Assembly: GCA_964036155.1 (NCBI GenBank) | Contig: OZ038423.1 | Location: 57,799,249 to 57,863,248 of the forward strand | Reading direction: 5' to 3' | Length of the DNA: 64,000 nt | From: Diploscapter coronatus | Lineage: Eukaryota > Nematoda > Chromadorea > Rhabditida > Rhabditidae | In this document: one piece after another, positions 50,101 to 62,400 of the stretch | How positions within the stretch are numbered: position 1 is the stretch's first letter | Layout: each line of letters starts with the position of its first letter | Made by a program: the position numbers and the translations under genes | The notes under the pieces: model-generated | What the model was told of the DNA's origin: nothing | Databases searched by the model: none | What the model saw: only the letters and a program-made list of their open reading frames with translations

Positions 50101-50447
50101 ATATCGCCATGAATTTCCTGGTTTCGCATTTAACGCGAAAACCACCGATTAAAACGACCAGCAGATGGACTTTGAAGTATTTTTTTATTTGAAATATATT
50201 TGAATATAATTTTAAGATGCCCAACTTGCATTGAAAACTTGTGGCAGGATGAGTCGCATTTCGCTGAAAGACACGAATGCATTCGATTCTTCACTAAAAT
50301 ATACGGATATAATCCGCTGAGGTATTATTTGTTCGATAGATCTATATTTTAAATGTTTTATTAAGATTCACCCAATTCCGAGCCGACTCCATTCTCTTCA
50401 AAACCCGACTACCGGCGGACAAGCAGAAATGCTTTAGATTTGTATAA
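47146..50447 (+). CDS. rib-2: EXTL3-type exostosin glycosyltransferase (rib-2)
   Basis: Nineteen exons from 47146-47300 to 50366-50447 give 833 aa. It is a type II membrane protein: short basic cytosolic end, anchor at about 25-43, then a coiled-coil stem ([19 protein letters not shown]) specific to EXTL3-like members. The exostosin GT47 domain follows ([14 protein letters not shown] to [18 protein letters not shown] and [20 protein letters not shown]). The C-terminal GT64 domain includes [19 protein letters not shown], the DDD metal site at 660-662 and [20 protein letters not shown], ending [15 protein letters not shown] Golgi enzyme that initiates or extends heparan sulfate chains. Intron 10 (48710-48753) starts with GC, not GT: reading through gives a premature TAG, while the GC-AG intron restores LPFEDQIDW, which aligns with EXTL3. 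Confidence 0.95.
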
Positions 50448-51829
50448 TTTTCACGACATGTACTTATTGCTTACGGGTAGTTTCCAGCTAAATTGAAATT
50501 AATTGCCATTTTCATATCAGATCTGAAATCCCCGCCTTTTCTTAAACACTTGTGCTAAATATATCTAGTTGTAAATCATTTTGCTCAGGATTAACTTTTG
50601 CCTTGGCTTAAACTCAATAAATTATTAGACTTTCACTGTTCCACATTATAAATGATGATTAATATAAATACACTATTCAAATATACCCCAAGAAGTGACA
50701 ATTGTTCTACTATTTATTATATATGCGTGTAAAAGGAGTGTCGCGCGTGTAATTGCACTGCAAACAAGTATTGCAAGTCTGTAAGGTCTGTCAGAAAGGT
50801 GCATTGTATTCACCGTCCATTCTACCCCCTCTCTTCCCTCATCATCTTCACCTTCAGCCTTATTTTGTCTGTCGAGGAATGCCCCCTCTCAGCAAGGCCG
50901 CGGACGGCACAATCGATTCCGCCTCAAATGGGCGAAGCAATCTATGCCCATATTTAGGAAAATCGAATACTCGTACTAAAACTAAATCTAACATTTATTT
51001 TATATATGGTACGTAAAGGTAAATATCACTACTTCTAACATACTCAATATCCAGTATGCATAAATTTGGAAAAAATCACGTTAAGTGTAATTTATTATTC
51101 AAACTTCAAGAATCCACGATTATTTTGTTAATAATCATATATAAATTCGAGTTTCTAGATATTTAGGTATCTATCTAAATATTAACTAAACATACATTTC
51201 TGATTGTGTGAGTGTTCTCTACAAGTGTGAATGCTGTATGTGCCTTTTCTCTCTTTCCCCATGTTTTTTTTTCTCTTTTTCCCCATTCCTGTCCCCCTCT
51301 TCGTTTCGCATCGATCGTGTGTTTCCGTGTGTGGCAGCAGCACTGCAGCCGAGCCTCAAACGGCACTCTTTTCGTCTCTTTTCCTCCCATATTTCGCTCC
51401 TGCTTTCCATCTTTTCCTCCCTGCGCATGTTCCCGAGGACCTCGAATATTTCAAGAATATTCCCTCGATTTTCTAGAACTATATTCTAGAACAGATTCTA
51501 TTAGGGAACAGTTTACTCGGCAACGATTTTGTCCCAGAACCACTCAGCTTCGCCTGACTTTTGCTCAACCTCGGTAAGAAATCAGTTGATTCTGATTCAG
51601 GTGAGCAAAGCTCAGGTGTGGCGGAATGCGTTCGAAGAATTCAGAAACATTTTGTTTCCAGATTTTATTCTCGAAAATAAAAAATTTCTTCCACATGACA
51701 TAAAAGCCTATAAAAGGCTTAAATTTGATTGATAGCTTTCTATCAGCTGAATCGAGAACTCCTGTCAGGAGCCATTTTTCGGCAATCTTAACACCCTATC
51801 TTCATTTTTCATTTTTGCGTCTGATAAGT
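50448..51829. other. Intergenic region with CT-rich tract
   Basis: After rib-2. Contains an AT-rich part and, at 51230-51480, a strongly pyrimidine-rich + strand tract (TTTTCTCTCTTTCCCC and similar) upstream of and co-oriented with the gene starting at 51830. Open frames within the tract follow its composition. No exon identified. Confidence 0.5.
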
Positions 51830-53886
51830 ATGCAGAATTCTAGTCGGTCGAATAATTTTGGGCTACCAAAATACACGAATATTTTTAGTCTAGGATTAAT
51901 TTTACTATTTACGTTATGTTGTAGTGAACCGCTTAGTAGTAGGCAGTAAGTCATATTTTATTTTAATTTTTCTTACCTTAAAACAGATGTTTATATTTAT
52001 TTTATAGTTGGTATCAGAATGTCTGGCTCTTCAATAATAAACAAACAACTTTTTTTCTTCAAAATATCGTAGAAATATTAAAAATTTTCCGATAAAATAT
52101 CATTCATCTCAAACGTGTCAATCAAAGTCAAGCCATAAACGCTATGCAAGCGTTTTGTCATGTGGCTTAATGCATAAAGTATTAGGGAATAAAATATCCT
52201 AAAGTTCACATATATTTTAAGATCATTTAGATATAATATAGTTAGAGGGCGCAAGTGAACTTCCCGTTGTGAAGACAAAGCCATAAACGTATTTTCTAGA
52301 ACTTTTTAATATTTGAGTAGCCAACAGCAAAAACGATATGAAAATGGATCGATGTAACCAAAGATGTGAGTTTCTAAAGACAATGATCCGAAAACTCCTT
52401 TTTGCGAGCGAATTTTCGTCAAACGAAAAGCGTGCCCTTCCTTTGTAGTCAATAGAGCAAGAGCGGCTTTGTAAGTTTTTTCTCATTTGTTTCCGGAACA
52501 TTTCGAAGTTTCAATGGGGTTTTTTTTATTATCCCAAAATGATAGGCCGCGCCCTTTTGCCATTTTACCGCGAGGTGGAATGGGCAAGTATCGAATAGCC
52601 TTGTAAACCTGCTTGAATTGTTCGTTTTAAAACCGCTGTTGTTGGTTATCTAACGATTTCGATATTTCCTTTTATCAAGATATTCTTCATTAAAAAATAC
52701 AGCGAATAAAGCTTGGAGATATCGTAGGACGAACATCTGGTGATACAAACAAGCCGTTTTAAAATTTCACTGTACGTTTTGGTCGGCTCAAGTTGAATTT
52801 AGGAGGCATGTTCTCAAGCAAAATGTTCCTAATTTAGTATCTAATAGTGGAAAAAAGAAAAAATAGCCATAAAATTTCTAGAATTCTTTTGAAAACTTCA
52901 ACGAAAAATCACTTTATGACTTTGTCTTCAACATATGAACGGGACTTGCGTCTTCTAATTAATAGTATTGAAAAGTAAGCTAGCAATAGGACTTACATAC
53001 ACAAACTGGAAATTTAAAAATAACTTGAATATCTAGTTTTATTTTACAAGTCCTAATCTCTTAAAATTCATTGGTTTTTGAATTCAGTACGAATGATACC
53101 TTTACCGAAGACACGATTTACATCAAGATTTACAAGGAGTGTTGGACAAAATGTCAGGAGACGTTCCAAATTGACTCAAATGGTGGTGAGGCCATGAAAG
53201 AGCTAGCCTCCGGGGCCTTTAATCAGGAAAGACATAGGAACTATTGTAGGTAATGCACATACAATATAAAATTCTATCCAGATTCATGAAATCCGAAAAT
53301 TAGACACTACAACACATCTCGCGAATGTGCTAACGAGTGCGTCAAGGGGCAAAAGGATCATCATTACTATCTGAGACCGTTCTTTAGACGAAACTATTTG
53401 AACGAGTTCATTTGTTTCAAGCATTACGAAGGTACTTTATCCTTTGTTTCAAAAGTACTTTTTTATTTCAGAGTTCCACAAATCCATTCCCTGCTACTTG
53501 GCTGGTGACGTCATCAAGTCCTTCTACAATCGGTGCGGTAGCGAGTTCGTGGACGACGACGACGCGGTCGAGGCCTCGGATCAAACTTGCGAGTAAGCGT
53601 TTTGCCCGTAATTTTGATAAGTTGTGTTGAGCCTTATTTTTCAATCGATTATTTCAGCTCGCTCAAGTGCCTACTGAAGCAAATGCCCAATGCGCTCAGG
53701 GTCCAGTGTGATACTCAAGGTTTATATAGAATTTTTTTTTTAGAAATAGCGTATTTTTGAATTTTAGGTCACGAGGAACGGGCCTTTGCTGCTGGACAGC
53801 TACTTCAAAGATCAGTGGCTGCTCAACTCCGTGAAAGAATCCGACTCCACCATCTGACACAGTTTTGTGGAATCCAAAACGTCTAA
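51830..53886 (+). CDS. Secreted 12-cysteine protein, CPG4-like
   Basis: Six exons: 51830-51945, 53088-53249, 53304-53431, 53472-53592, 53658-53719, 53768-53886, giving 235 aa. The first exon supplies a signal peptide (IFSLGLILLFTLCC) after a short polar lead and is joined through a 1.1-kb intron. The mature chain has twelve cysteines, evenly spread: KECWTKC, NYC, REC, ANEC, FIC, PC, NRC, TC, LKC, VQC, QFC. Asp-rich DDDD lies before the ninth. Cysteine order and length resemble nematode chondroitin-proteoglycan-4 type domains; I rate this as similarity, not proof. Ser-Gly attachment sites are few (one SG near ELASGAF). The gene lies between rib-2 and a carbohydrate sulfotransferase, and its stop is 78 bp from the latter's stop. 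Confidence 0.7.
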
Positions 53887-53964
53887 CTTCACGAGACTTT
53901 TTATTTGACATTTGCCATAATATTTTGCCTTTTATTTGATATAAATAAACAATTATTGATTAAG
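53887..53964. terminator. 78-bp convergent 3' end region with poly(A) signals on both strands
   Basis: Between the two stop codons, AATAAA occurs on the + strand near 53943, and TTTATT (AATAAA on minus) occurs near 53898 and 53931. The two mRNAs therefore probably overlap at their 3' ends. Confidence 0.55.
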
Positions 53965-55448
53965 TTATGTCTTATCTTTGTCAAGACTAATGGACACGCA
54001 AGGGAGATCAAAACCAAACAGCACGTAATCGTAATAATAGAGTTTTAGGAAAGTCTTCATCGCTTGAGGATCTAGAGTATTAGCTTTAATTTAAATATTA
54101 AATAAAATTTTACCTGATAATAGCATAGCTTCATACTTAGCCCTTTCAGGGTTTGCGGCTGTTTGATGTAGGGAATGCTTTGCTGAATTTAAAGTCGGAT
54201 TTTAAAACCAACGAATTTAAGATCACTTACACATTTGCCTAGAAATATAGGCTCGTTTTTCTTGTTTGACGTCAAAGTTTCTACAAATATAAAATAAAAT
54301 AAAAAATACGAAAATACGAGAACACCTTAAAGCTTCAAGAATTTGTCGGTTCATGCGGTTTTTGTCCTCAGCTTTTGCTGCATATTTAATAATTGTATAG
54401 TTCTCAAACATTCTTTGGAAATTGCAGTGCCTAAAATATAAACTAAAAGTAATTTAAGCCAAACGAAAAATACCAAGATTGCGGATACGTATGAATATCT
54501 TCGTATCCTACGCCCGGTACTCTTCCTTTGGTATAGCCGAAGGCTCTCTGATATTGTCTACTGACGAAGCAGCTGATATTTTTTCCACAGTTATAACAAT
54601 GCTTCGCAAAATCGACGAGGATATCCTTATTCTCACTGAAAATTCACACAGGACATCCAATATTTTCGTTTTTTTTAGCAAAATCACAGTATTTTAACAA
54701 AAATTGTTATATTAATCGAAAATTTCCCTACATCACGCATTTATCGACAAAGGCGCTGACGAATCTGTCCAAAGGATCTCGGACGATCGCCAAAAAATTC
54801 ACGCTGTCCTTGATTTTTCCCTTCGCTACTCGATTAATTGCGATTTTTAAAAATTGCTCCTCATTTTCGTCCATGCAAAATCTAAATTTAGGAAATGTTT
54901 TCTAAAAAAATCGACAAAATCTACCGATTCTTATAATACTCAGTATATAAAGCTCGATTCGCCGTCACAAATTCTTCCGGTTTAAATAAATAACAAACGA
55001 CGGCAGACATGAAGGTCGACATTACCTAAAACTTCATATTTTTCAGAATAATTTCAAACTATAATGATATTCCACCTTCTCAATAGCGCAATACACAATA
55101 CGGTTTTCAGGGGATATCTTAAATATAAATAAATTTTATTATTGCAAAATGAATATACTCTAAATTTATCGGCGAAATAGTGGAACGGAGGAACGCAATC
55201 CGATGTCTTTCCCGGTGAGCAAATTTCGGATAATGAATATCTTCGTCGTGGAGATTGATCAATATCGACTAAAGAAGATGGTATTGTTATATCACTTGAA
55301 GAGCAGTTAGGAACTTCTAATAATATTATATAAACAAAATATTATTCAAATTATTACCATTAGTTTGTTTCAAATAAATAAAAATAGAAATGGCTAGCAA
55401 CGATATGGAATATACGAAGAATATTGTCAAACAGTTAACGATCCTCAT
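53965..55448 (-). CDS. Nematode-type carbohydrate sulfotransferase (Sulfotransfer_2)
   Basis: Ten exons: 55448-55358, 55316-55159, 55117-55076, 55025-54925, 54881-54732, 54635-54474, 54430-54326, 54280-54231, 54182-54114, 54083-53965. They give 348 aa. The start opens a type II signal anchor (LTIFFVYSISLLAISIFIYL). Catalytic part: PAPS 5'-binding region YCAIEKVMSTFMSAVVCYL, 3'-phosphate loop IVRDPLDRFVSAFVDKC, then CYNCGKNISCF, HTYPQSWHCNFQ and the family's end segment FLKLYYYDYVLFGFDLP. Family members move sulfate from PAPS to GalNAc or other sugars of chondroitin, dermatan or HNK-1 in the Golgi; the exact substrate cannot be read from sequence. Neighbours rib-2 and the CPG4-like gene fit a glycosaminoglycan theme. 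The usual Lys/Arg in the 5' loop (IPKxxST) is replaced by IEKVMST. Confidence 0.9.
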
Positions 55449-57013
55449 GATAGCATCACTTAAAATGCTCTATAACTCAAATATTATAGGTAGAGATGCC
55501 AGAATGCCAAGATTAGCATTCGAATTATGCATTAGAAATTTTCGCACTTTTCCGACCTATCTGACCAGGTTCCTAACCGATAATCATGGAAAACTGTTTT
55601 TGTATGATATAGTATGAATTTTTCTCAAACTTTATGGTTGGAAACTCCCTCAAAATCCTCAAAATCGTTAAATTTGGATATCGAGATCATGGTATCTCGA
55701 AAATTAGACTATATTCACGAACTATACAAACGGATTCTGAAACTACGATATCGAATTATCGACTACGTGTTTTACCGTTTTTGACCAAACGTTAGCACAC
55801 GATAGCACAAATCGATTAAAAACATTCCTCGGATTGAAAATTTGCGAAAGATATTCAAAGTTGCAAAGAGAACAATGAGTTTACCTCGTGACGCAACTGA
55901 GCAATGGAATCTTGCTTTGAAAGGCTACTTGGAAACCTCAAGCCATGCGAAGGAGGATGAGAGATGGTAGGGAAAACGACCCCTTTCTCACATTATTTCG
56001 CATGGCTTGAGGTTTCTAAGTTGCCAAATTTTATATAATGCAAAACAACGAAAATAATTGGTGAATTTTTTAAAAAGTGGTCGCATAAAAATGCGTCGTA
56101 CAAAAATGGGCATAACTTTTGATAGGATGAGCCATTTTCGGGGATCTAAAAACCATTTTACTCCGTTCAATCTCGCCGATCACACTGATGCTAAATTCTC
56201 CCATGATTATCAATTCCGAAAATTCATTTGACATCTCTAATTACAAAAAAGTATTTAACAATAGCACTGAAAATCTGCTATAATGTGCAATGCCAATGGT
56301 GATGTTATAAATATTAGACAATATAGCAACTTTCAGAGCGACCGATATAAGTGATATTAGACATACCATCAGACGTGCACTTTATTGGGGAAACGGAATT
56401 ATGTCGTTGAACTTTGTAAATCGTAATGAAGTTCTTTGAAAATATGATAGGCCGTCGAATTATCGGCCGAAATTATTGTGAAGATATTACGTTGGGGGCA
56501 AAGTTCAACGTGTCATTAATACTCGTGGGGATTTTCGTCGGCAATAGGGATATAATATTGATGTTATAGACGCGAAACTCGTTATACCAATAGAAAAATG
56601 GAATTTTCAATTGTCACTTTTTTCGTATTTTTAGGCCGAAATTTTTTTAAAACCCACTTATAATTGCAACACTTTATTATTGCATACTTATTTATACATT
56701 ATAAAAATTATCGAAATAAAGCAGGCAAATCATAGGCTAATCTCGTTGAGACTAGTTCAATTTCAAACAATTCTAGGATTAATTTTTTTTATGTATTTAT
56801 GCGGAAAACCCTAATATGTAATCTATGCTCAATATATACGGAATATTATAAATTGTTAATATACTAAAAGTATGTAAACGCTTCGAATAATGGAAATGTG
56901 GGTTAATCGCGAATTTCAAAATAGGAACAATGATTAAATGTGTATTTTCGTAAAGCATATAATTTGAATAACACAATAAAATGTAATTCTAAAAAGTATA
57001 GGGATTTAAGTGG
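55449..57013. other. Intergenic region with foldback copy 2
   Basis: AT-rich spacer between the sulfotransferase and SLC22 genes, both on the minus strand. It contains the foldback at 55923-56025. No exon identified. Confidence 0.5.
55923..56025. repeat. MITE-like foldback, copy 2 of a two-copy family
   Basis: Left end 55923-55951 (GGCTACTTGGAAACCTCAAG, then CCATGCGAA) and right end 55997-56025 are inverted repeats matching at 27 of 29 positions. The same end pattern (GGC-A-TTGGAA-CCTCA and CTATGCGAA) is found in the element at 26039-26158. The middle is about 45 bp and non-coding. No clear target duplication. Confidence 0.75.
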
Positions 57014-59435
57014 TCATTTTTCTGCCTCGACCATCGGGGTTTCTTCGTTGTAAGTGACTTCATCGTCATCCACATGGACGTTATCCAGAATAACTCCTTT
57101 GGTTTCGACCTGAAAATTTTGAACTTCGATCTGGAAAAATGAGGCTTTTACCAAGAAAAAGTAGGAAATGATCAAATTAAAGGTGCCAAGAACAACGACA
57201 GTTACATAGACGGCTGGGCTCCAGTACGTTGTCAATAGTCCGACCTGGAATAGATATATTTAAAACAAACGCCGTTAACTATAATGAAAAATGCATATAT
57301 GTCAAAAAATGTATACATGATCAAAATTACGCATTAAATTAGTTTTCACTTACATAAGGCGACAAAATTCCACCAACTCTAGCTATTAAAGAGCAACTTC
57401 CGGTAGCGCTCGCTCGGCACGAGGTTTCCATTGATTCAACCGCACATAGGTAACAGGCATCCCAAGTGTACTCGATAAATACGGTGCCGATCAAACTGAT
57501 TACCAGAAGGCCGATTCCCTGAACAGTTTAAACTAAGTTCAATTTTTGGCACTACTGAAATGGTTGATAAAATCATTTAATCATGTACCTCATATTGGAT
57601 TATCCGCATAACGCTCAAGACAGCGAAGCATATAATGGCCATAAGTTGGGCGCTTTGGTGCAAAACTCTTCTGTTGAAGTTAGGGAAGTGTGTATCTATC
57701 GTCACCAATACCTATAGTAAATAAGTATTTTATAATATTGATATAGTTAAATACCATCTTAGAAACGGCAATCAGAATCGAGAATAGGATTTGGTTGACA
57801 TACAGATCTCCGGTGATAGTGTTAGAGTATAAGTCGGTTGCGTATCCGCAAATTGAAGCGACAAACCACATCACCCAGAGCACCAATAAGCGCTTGAGTA
57901 GACTACGAGTGTGGAGTAGTTCGCAGAAACTCTTAACTTATAAATATTATAATATAATAAATTACATACTACATACCTTAGACCTCTCAATCTTCTTGTG
58001 CTGAACAGGCACATATTCAATCCCAGCGATTTTAGCAATGTGCTTTTCACTGGCTCGCATATCTTCTAACCGGCCCTAAATTTACATTTTAAATATTTGT
58101 TAAAATAACGATATTGTTGATCTCTGGTGAAGTGGTCACTCGGTTGAAAATACCTCAAAAGCGCAAAAATTATAACTCAATATGTACGATTTGTCGTAAG
58201 TTTTCATGTCATTGTTGAAATTGAGCTCCCTGTGCGCTCTTCAGGGAAGCTAATCGGCATTTTTTAATGGAAAATGTTGAGAAATGGTGAAAAGTGACGA
58301 GGAATCGCTGAATAATGCCTCACAGAGCGAGCGAATTCTCAATAATGATGTGAAAACTTGCGACAAATCGTGCATATTCGTTGGGTTCTTATTTTTGCGC
58401 CTTTTGAGGTATTTTCAATCGAGTGGCCACTTCGCTAGAGATAAACAATATATACCTTGCTATGCAACCAAGTTGGTGATTCCGGATATATAAATATCAA
58501 GATGAAAATAGCTGGCACCGAAAATAGCGAACAGATAATGAGTCCTTTGCGCCAGTCAGGGAAAGCCATACAAATTAGGGTCATAATTAGTCGAGCAGTT
58601 CCCTAAATTATAAATATAATAATAATAATTATTATTATATATATAATAAATAATGATTACCCAATTAAAGAACGCCCTCAGAGCCATCCTCTGCTGAGGC
58701 AACAGCATTTCCATGGAAAATGCACACACGACCACCAAAGTACCTCCAATTCCGATACCAATGATAAATCTGATCGCAATCAAAATATAAGGATTAGGAG
58801 GCATGAATCCTAAACTTTAATTACAATATCCTTTTGTATATGACGACAAGATTATACCTAATATCAAATTCGCGAAAATCCCTAGACTCATAGCACCAAC
58901 TGCTACGGGCTTTCGGCCGATCAAGTCAGAAAGGGTACCAAAAGATATTGTGCCTGAAAAATGCCTATATTTTTGAAAAATTCAATAAAACTACCTATCA
59001 AAACCCCGAAGAAAATTGAAGAAGAGAAAAATCTCGCGAATTGCTCTCCATCTCCACATAGCCAGAGCATCCTGAATTTCTTTATTTTAAGCTAAAAGAA
59101 AAAATGATTTTACTCTTGTCGCATCGAGTGGAATTGACTATCCGGGAAAGTGATCGTTTCCGTACAATTTAGTAGAATTTCACAATTGTCGGTTTCAGGA
59201 CCGTTACCTAAAATAATTTTTAAAATTTTAATCTTATAATCGAAATTCAAAAAATTAAGAATTATGATTATTAAAGACGGGATTCAAATTATTTAAAAAA
59301 AAAAAACTTACCGCACTTCCATTTCGGAGGAGTGTAGTTGGAAAAAATCGAGTAGATCATCTGGGACGCGAAAAACATGGCGAACTGCCATGTGCAAAGC
59401 ACGAAGAAATGAAACCGATTAATATCGAAGAGCAT
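57014..59435 (-). CDS. SLC22-type organic cation/anion transporter (MFS)
   Basis: Twelve exons: 59435-59312, 59207-59114, 59071-58995, 58953-58858, 58809-58661, 58602-58456, 58075-57977, 57931-57755, 57711-57589, 57518-57354, 57244-57152, 57109-57014. They give 479 aa. Major-facilitator layout with about twelve membrane helices. The first extracellular loop (about 35-75) has cysteines and NCT glycosylation sequence (WKCGNGPETDNC, LLNCTE). The MFS signature between TM2 and TM3 is present (FGTLSDLIGRKPVAVGA), as are YPESPTWLHSKGRL after TM6 and the SLC22 ending VETKGVILDNV. The family moves organic ions, carnitine or drugs across the plasma membrane; the substrate is unknown. The tail is acidic. 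The intron at 58076-58455 is almost wholly a foldback element. Confidence 0.92.
58111..58451. mobile_element. 341-bp foldback element filling an SLC22 intron
   Basis: Left arm 58111-58225 and right arm 58338-58451 are inverted copies of about 115 bp. For example GTTGAAAATACCTCAAAA near 58142 pairs with TTTTGAGGTATTTTCAAT near 58402, and GTACGATTTGTCG near 58184 with CGACAAATCGTGC near 58358. Similarity is about 80-85% by eye. The 112-bp centre is not coding. The intron is 58076-58455, so only 4 bp separate the element from the splice donor and 35 bp from the acceptor. Confidence 0.8.
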
Positions 59436-62400
59436 TTTCAAGGATTTTTAGGTTAATAATACCCTAAAACAGCATTATTTAAAAGTCTACTGGCAAAAAA
59501 TTAAAGGCAAATGAGAAAAATACTATTCATAATTATAAATAGTCAGACTAATTCAAAATAATGTAGCAAACTTAGTAAAATGCAAAGAATTGAAGTCCAA
59601 GTAATCGTCTATGCAATGGAAGCAGATTTTATCTAACGCGAGGGTTATAAAGGTAATTGAAGAATTAATTCTTTCACAAAGATGAAGTGAAGTTACTCGA
59701 AAGATGACAAGACAGATAAGAGTATCGATTTAAATGACAGACTATTGTTGATTTAAATTATACAAAATATTTTGATAGATAAATATATTTAAGAAAAAAG
59801 CCAAAGTTTGTTACGCTGCTCAAAACGAGCCAAAGTTCAAGAGCTCCTGAGTTTTCCATTTTTTTCAAACAAAATTCACAACCTAATGATAGATAGGGGC
59901 ACCTTTATCAACAAACGAAGAACATTATCGATAAAAAGGGAACGCGCGCGCTCCCTGTGAAAATTGAAAAATGAACTGAAAATCAAATACACTTGAGCGG
60001 TTCGCGATTCGAAAAATAGACTTTGGAGTATAAATGTGATCAAAAAATTAAAGATAATTATAAATAATTTTACGAAAATCGTTTTTTTTTTTAAATTTTA
60101 TTTCGCTCTTCTCAATTTTCAAGTAAGAAGTTCGTAAAAAAGCTATAAAAAGTCTAGTTCAAAATTGCATCCCGACCTTCGCACGCCGCGCGCACACGAT
60201 TCACTGAATTGTAAAATTCCCCGATAAATCTCCAAAAGTATCGATTTTCGTGGACCGGGGACAAGAGCGTTGCCAATTTGGGCCGATTGTTATTATTTTT
60301 GGCAGTTTGGTTCCGATTCGATTTCTCTGGCGAAATGCCCGCCTGCGGCGTAATGATTGCCTCCAATTACGCACATGAGAATAATATCATTGTCTAAGAG
60401 GTGTGAAGTACATTTCATTAGGCATAAAATTTGCGAATATACTGATAAGAAAGACATTGGATTTAAATTATACGAAGAGTTAAATTGTAATATAAAACGT
60501 CGATAAGCAAGACTATTAACTCGTAATGATATTTTATATACCTGCAAATATCTTACCAAACATTGAATTTCAATATGAAATTAAGATTAAAAATTATACA
60601 AAAGTATCTTTTAAGCTAGAAAATAATCATGATATCTTGGCAAATAAACATTTCGAGTGAAAGAACGAGGAACTCTTCTGGTAATAAATTAATCGAAGTG
60701 AAAATTCGTCGTCATCGTCTCTGCATTCAATCTTTTGGGCCCTATCAATTCTTCTTGCGTTTTTCTCGGTTTCTTTTCCAAAGTTTTTATGTTCAAGTCG
60801 TGTACAAATTCCTCTAAGCGCCTGGACCAGACGTGCGTGCCAAGTGTTAGAAGAAAATTTGGCAAAAATTTATGAAAGCTAATCAAAAAGTTGGAATTTA
60901 AACCTCGAAATTTGGAGTTAAATGAAGTTAACTCTAATTTAGAATTTGTTAATTATAGTGCTATCGTAATGAAGATCGCATTACTAATTCATTTCTATGA
61001 ATACTTAATGAAGATCAGCACGAGATTTGATGTTATTGAAGTTCATAAAAATGATATGAAGCTAAAACTGTATGAAATAACAGACCATAAGTTGCGAATA
61101 CGATGAAAAGTGGCGGGGATTATCACTATTAGTATTCAAAATTCGTGTATGAATGGCAGAATGTATGTTCACTATATTGAAATGCAGAAATTCGCAAATT
61201 CTCTACATCTTTGTAACACTCTCTTTCGCGATACAAATCGCCCATAAATTATTGTGATTGGAGGGAAATTTGCCAGAGAAAAGGTGAGAAGAGCGAAGGC
61301 GGGCTTTTGGCGGAGGGAGGTGGGAGCGGATTGAAAAATTGAAGAGAATTTGTGATGGAATGATAAAAAGCTAAAAAATATGATGCCCTGATATTCATCA
61401 AAATCTGGTCCTGTCTCCCATTTTCTAGCTTCTCATTCGCTCTCTCACTTGAGCTTGAAAATATAACAGAATTGAGAAATTTGAAGAGATAATTGATAAA
61501 GAGGAAAAAATCCTGAAAATACACAAGAAATAGAGATTCGAAGGAAATAACTCTGATCAGACTGAGTCTCAAGCCCAAGCTCAGTGGAGGGAGTGTGAGG
61601 TTAGGTGATGAATCGGCCGGAGCGGGAAATTCGACAAACGGTGCTAATTGCTGAAAGAAGATGAAATAAGAAGGAAAATCATGAGCCGAATTTTTTTAAG
61701 ATATTAATTCGTTTTTTGAAAATTATTATAAAATCGTGTAGGGATAGGCTGGGAAACATGCATTAAATTTTTAGATTAAATTAAATTTAAAAATGAAACA
61801 CTTAGTTCGTACGTAATAAATTCAAAGCACAAGCTTTAGAATATTTATAAGAACGCTCCTAATCCGAAATAATTTCGTTTTTCGACATTCGATGAGAATG
61901 TTTAGACAGGAAAACTTGGATCATGCAGCGTAAATTACATGAACAGAGAGCAACTAAATTATAAACAATCTTTAATTCCACTGAAAAACTTATAATTGAG
62001 ATTTATTGGTTCGTTTTTCAGATTATAAATAATTTTGTGACCCAATTTCGATATGACTAGGCTGAGCAAGAAATGTTGTTGAATTTATATGAATATGAAA
62101 GACGTTACTTCAAAGTTAATACGAATAGTTAGGTAGCTTAAAATTATGGCCAATGTTAACGTTAACAACGCAGAATTATAACAAAACATAAATTAGGACA
62201 CCCGATTTTATGTCGAAATATTATCTGTAAGAATACATAAAACCAGGCGATATGAATTTTAGCAGTTTTCATGAGACCTAAAATTCAAGATCTACTCATA
62301 ATAAACAAGTGAATTGTGACATAAGGAAATCATATCTCGTTCCTAAAGGATAAAATTTTGACCTGTTCGAAGATATTTGTGGCGTTTTTCTAAAGAATAC

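Noticed and set aside
61249..61578. 109-codon minus-strand frame
   Set aside because: Follows a CT-rich tract; no domain and no splice context.
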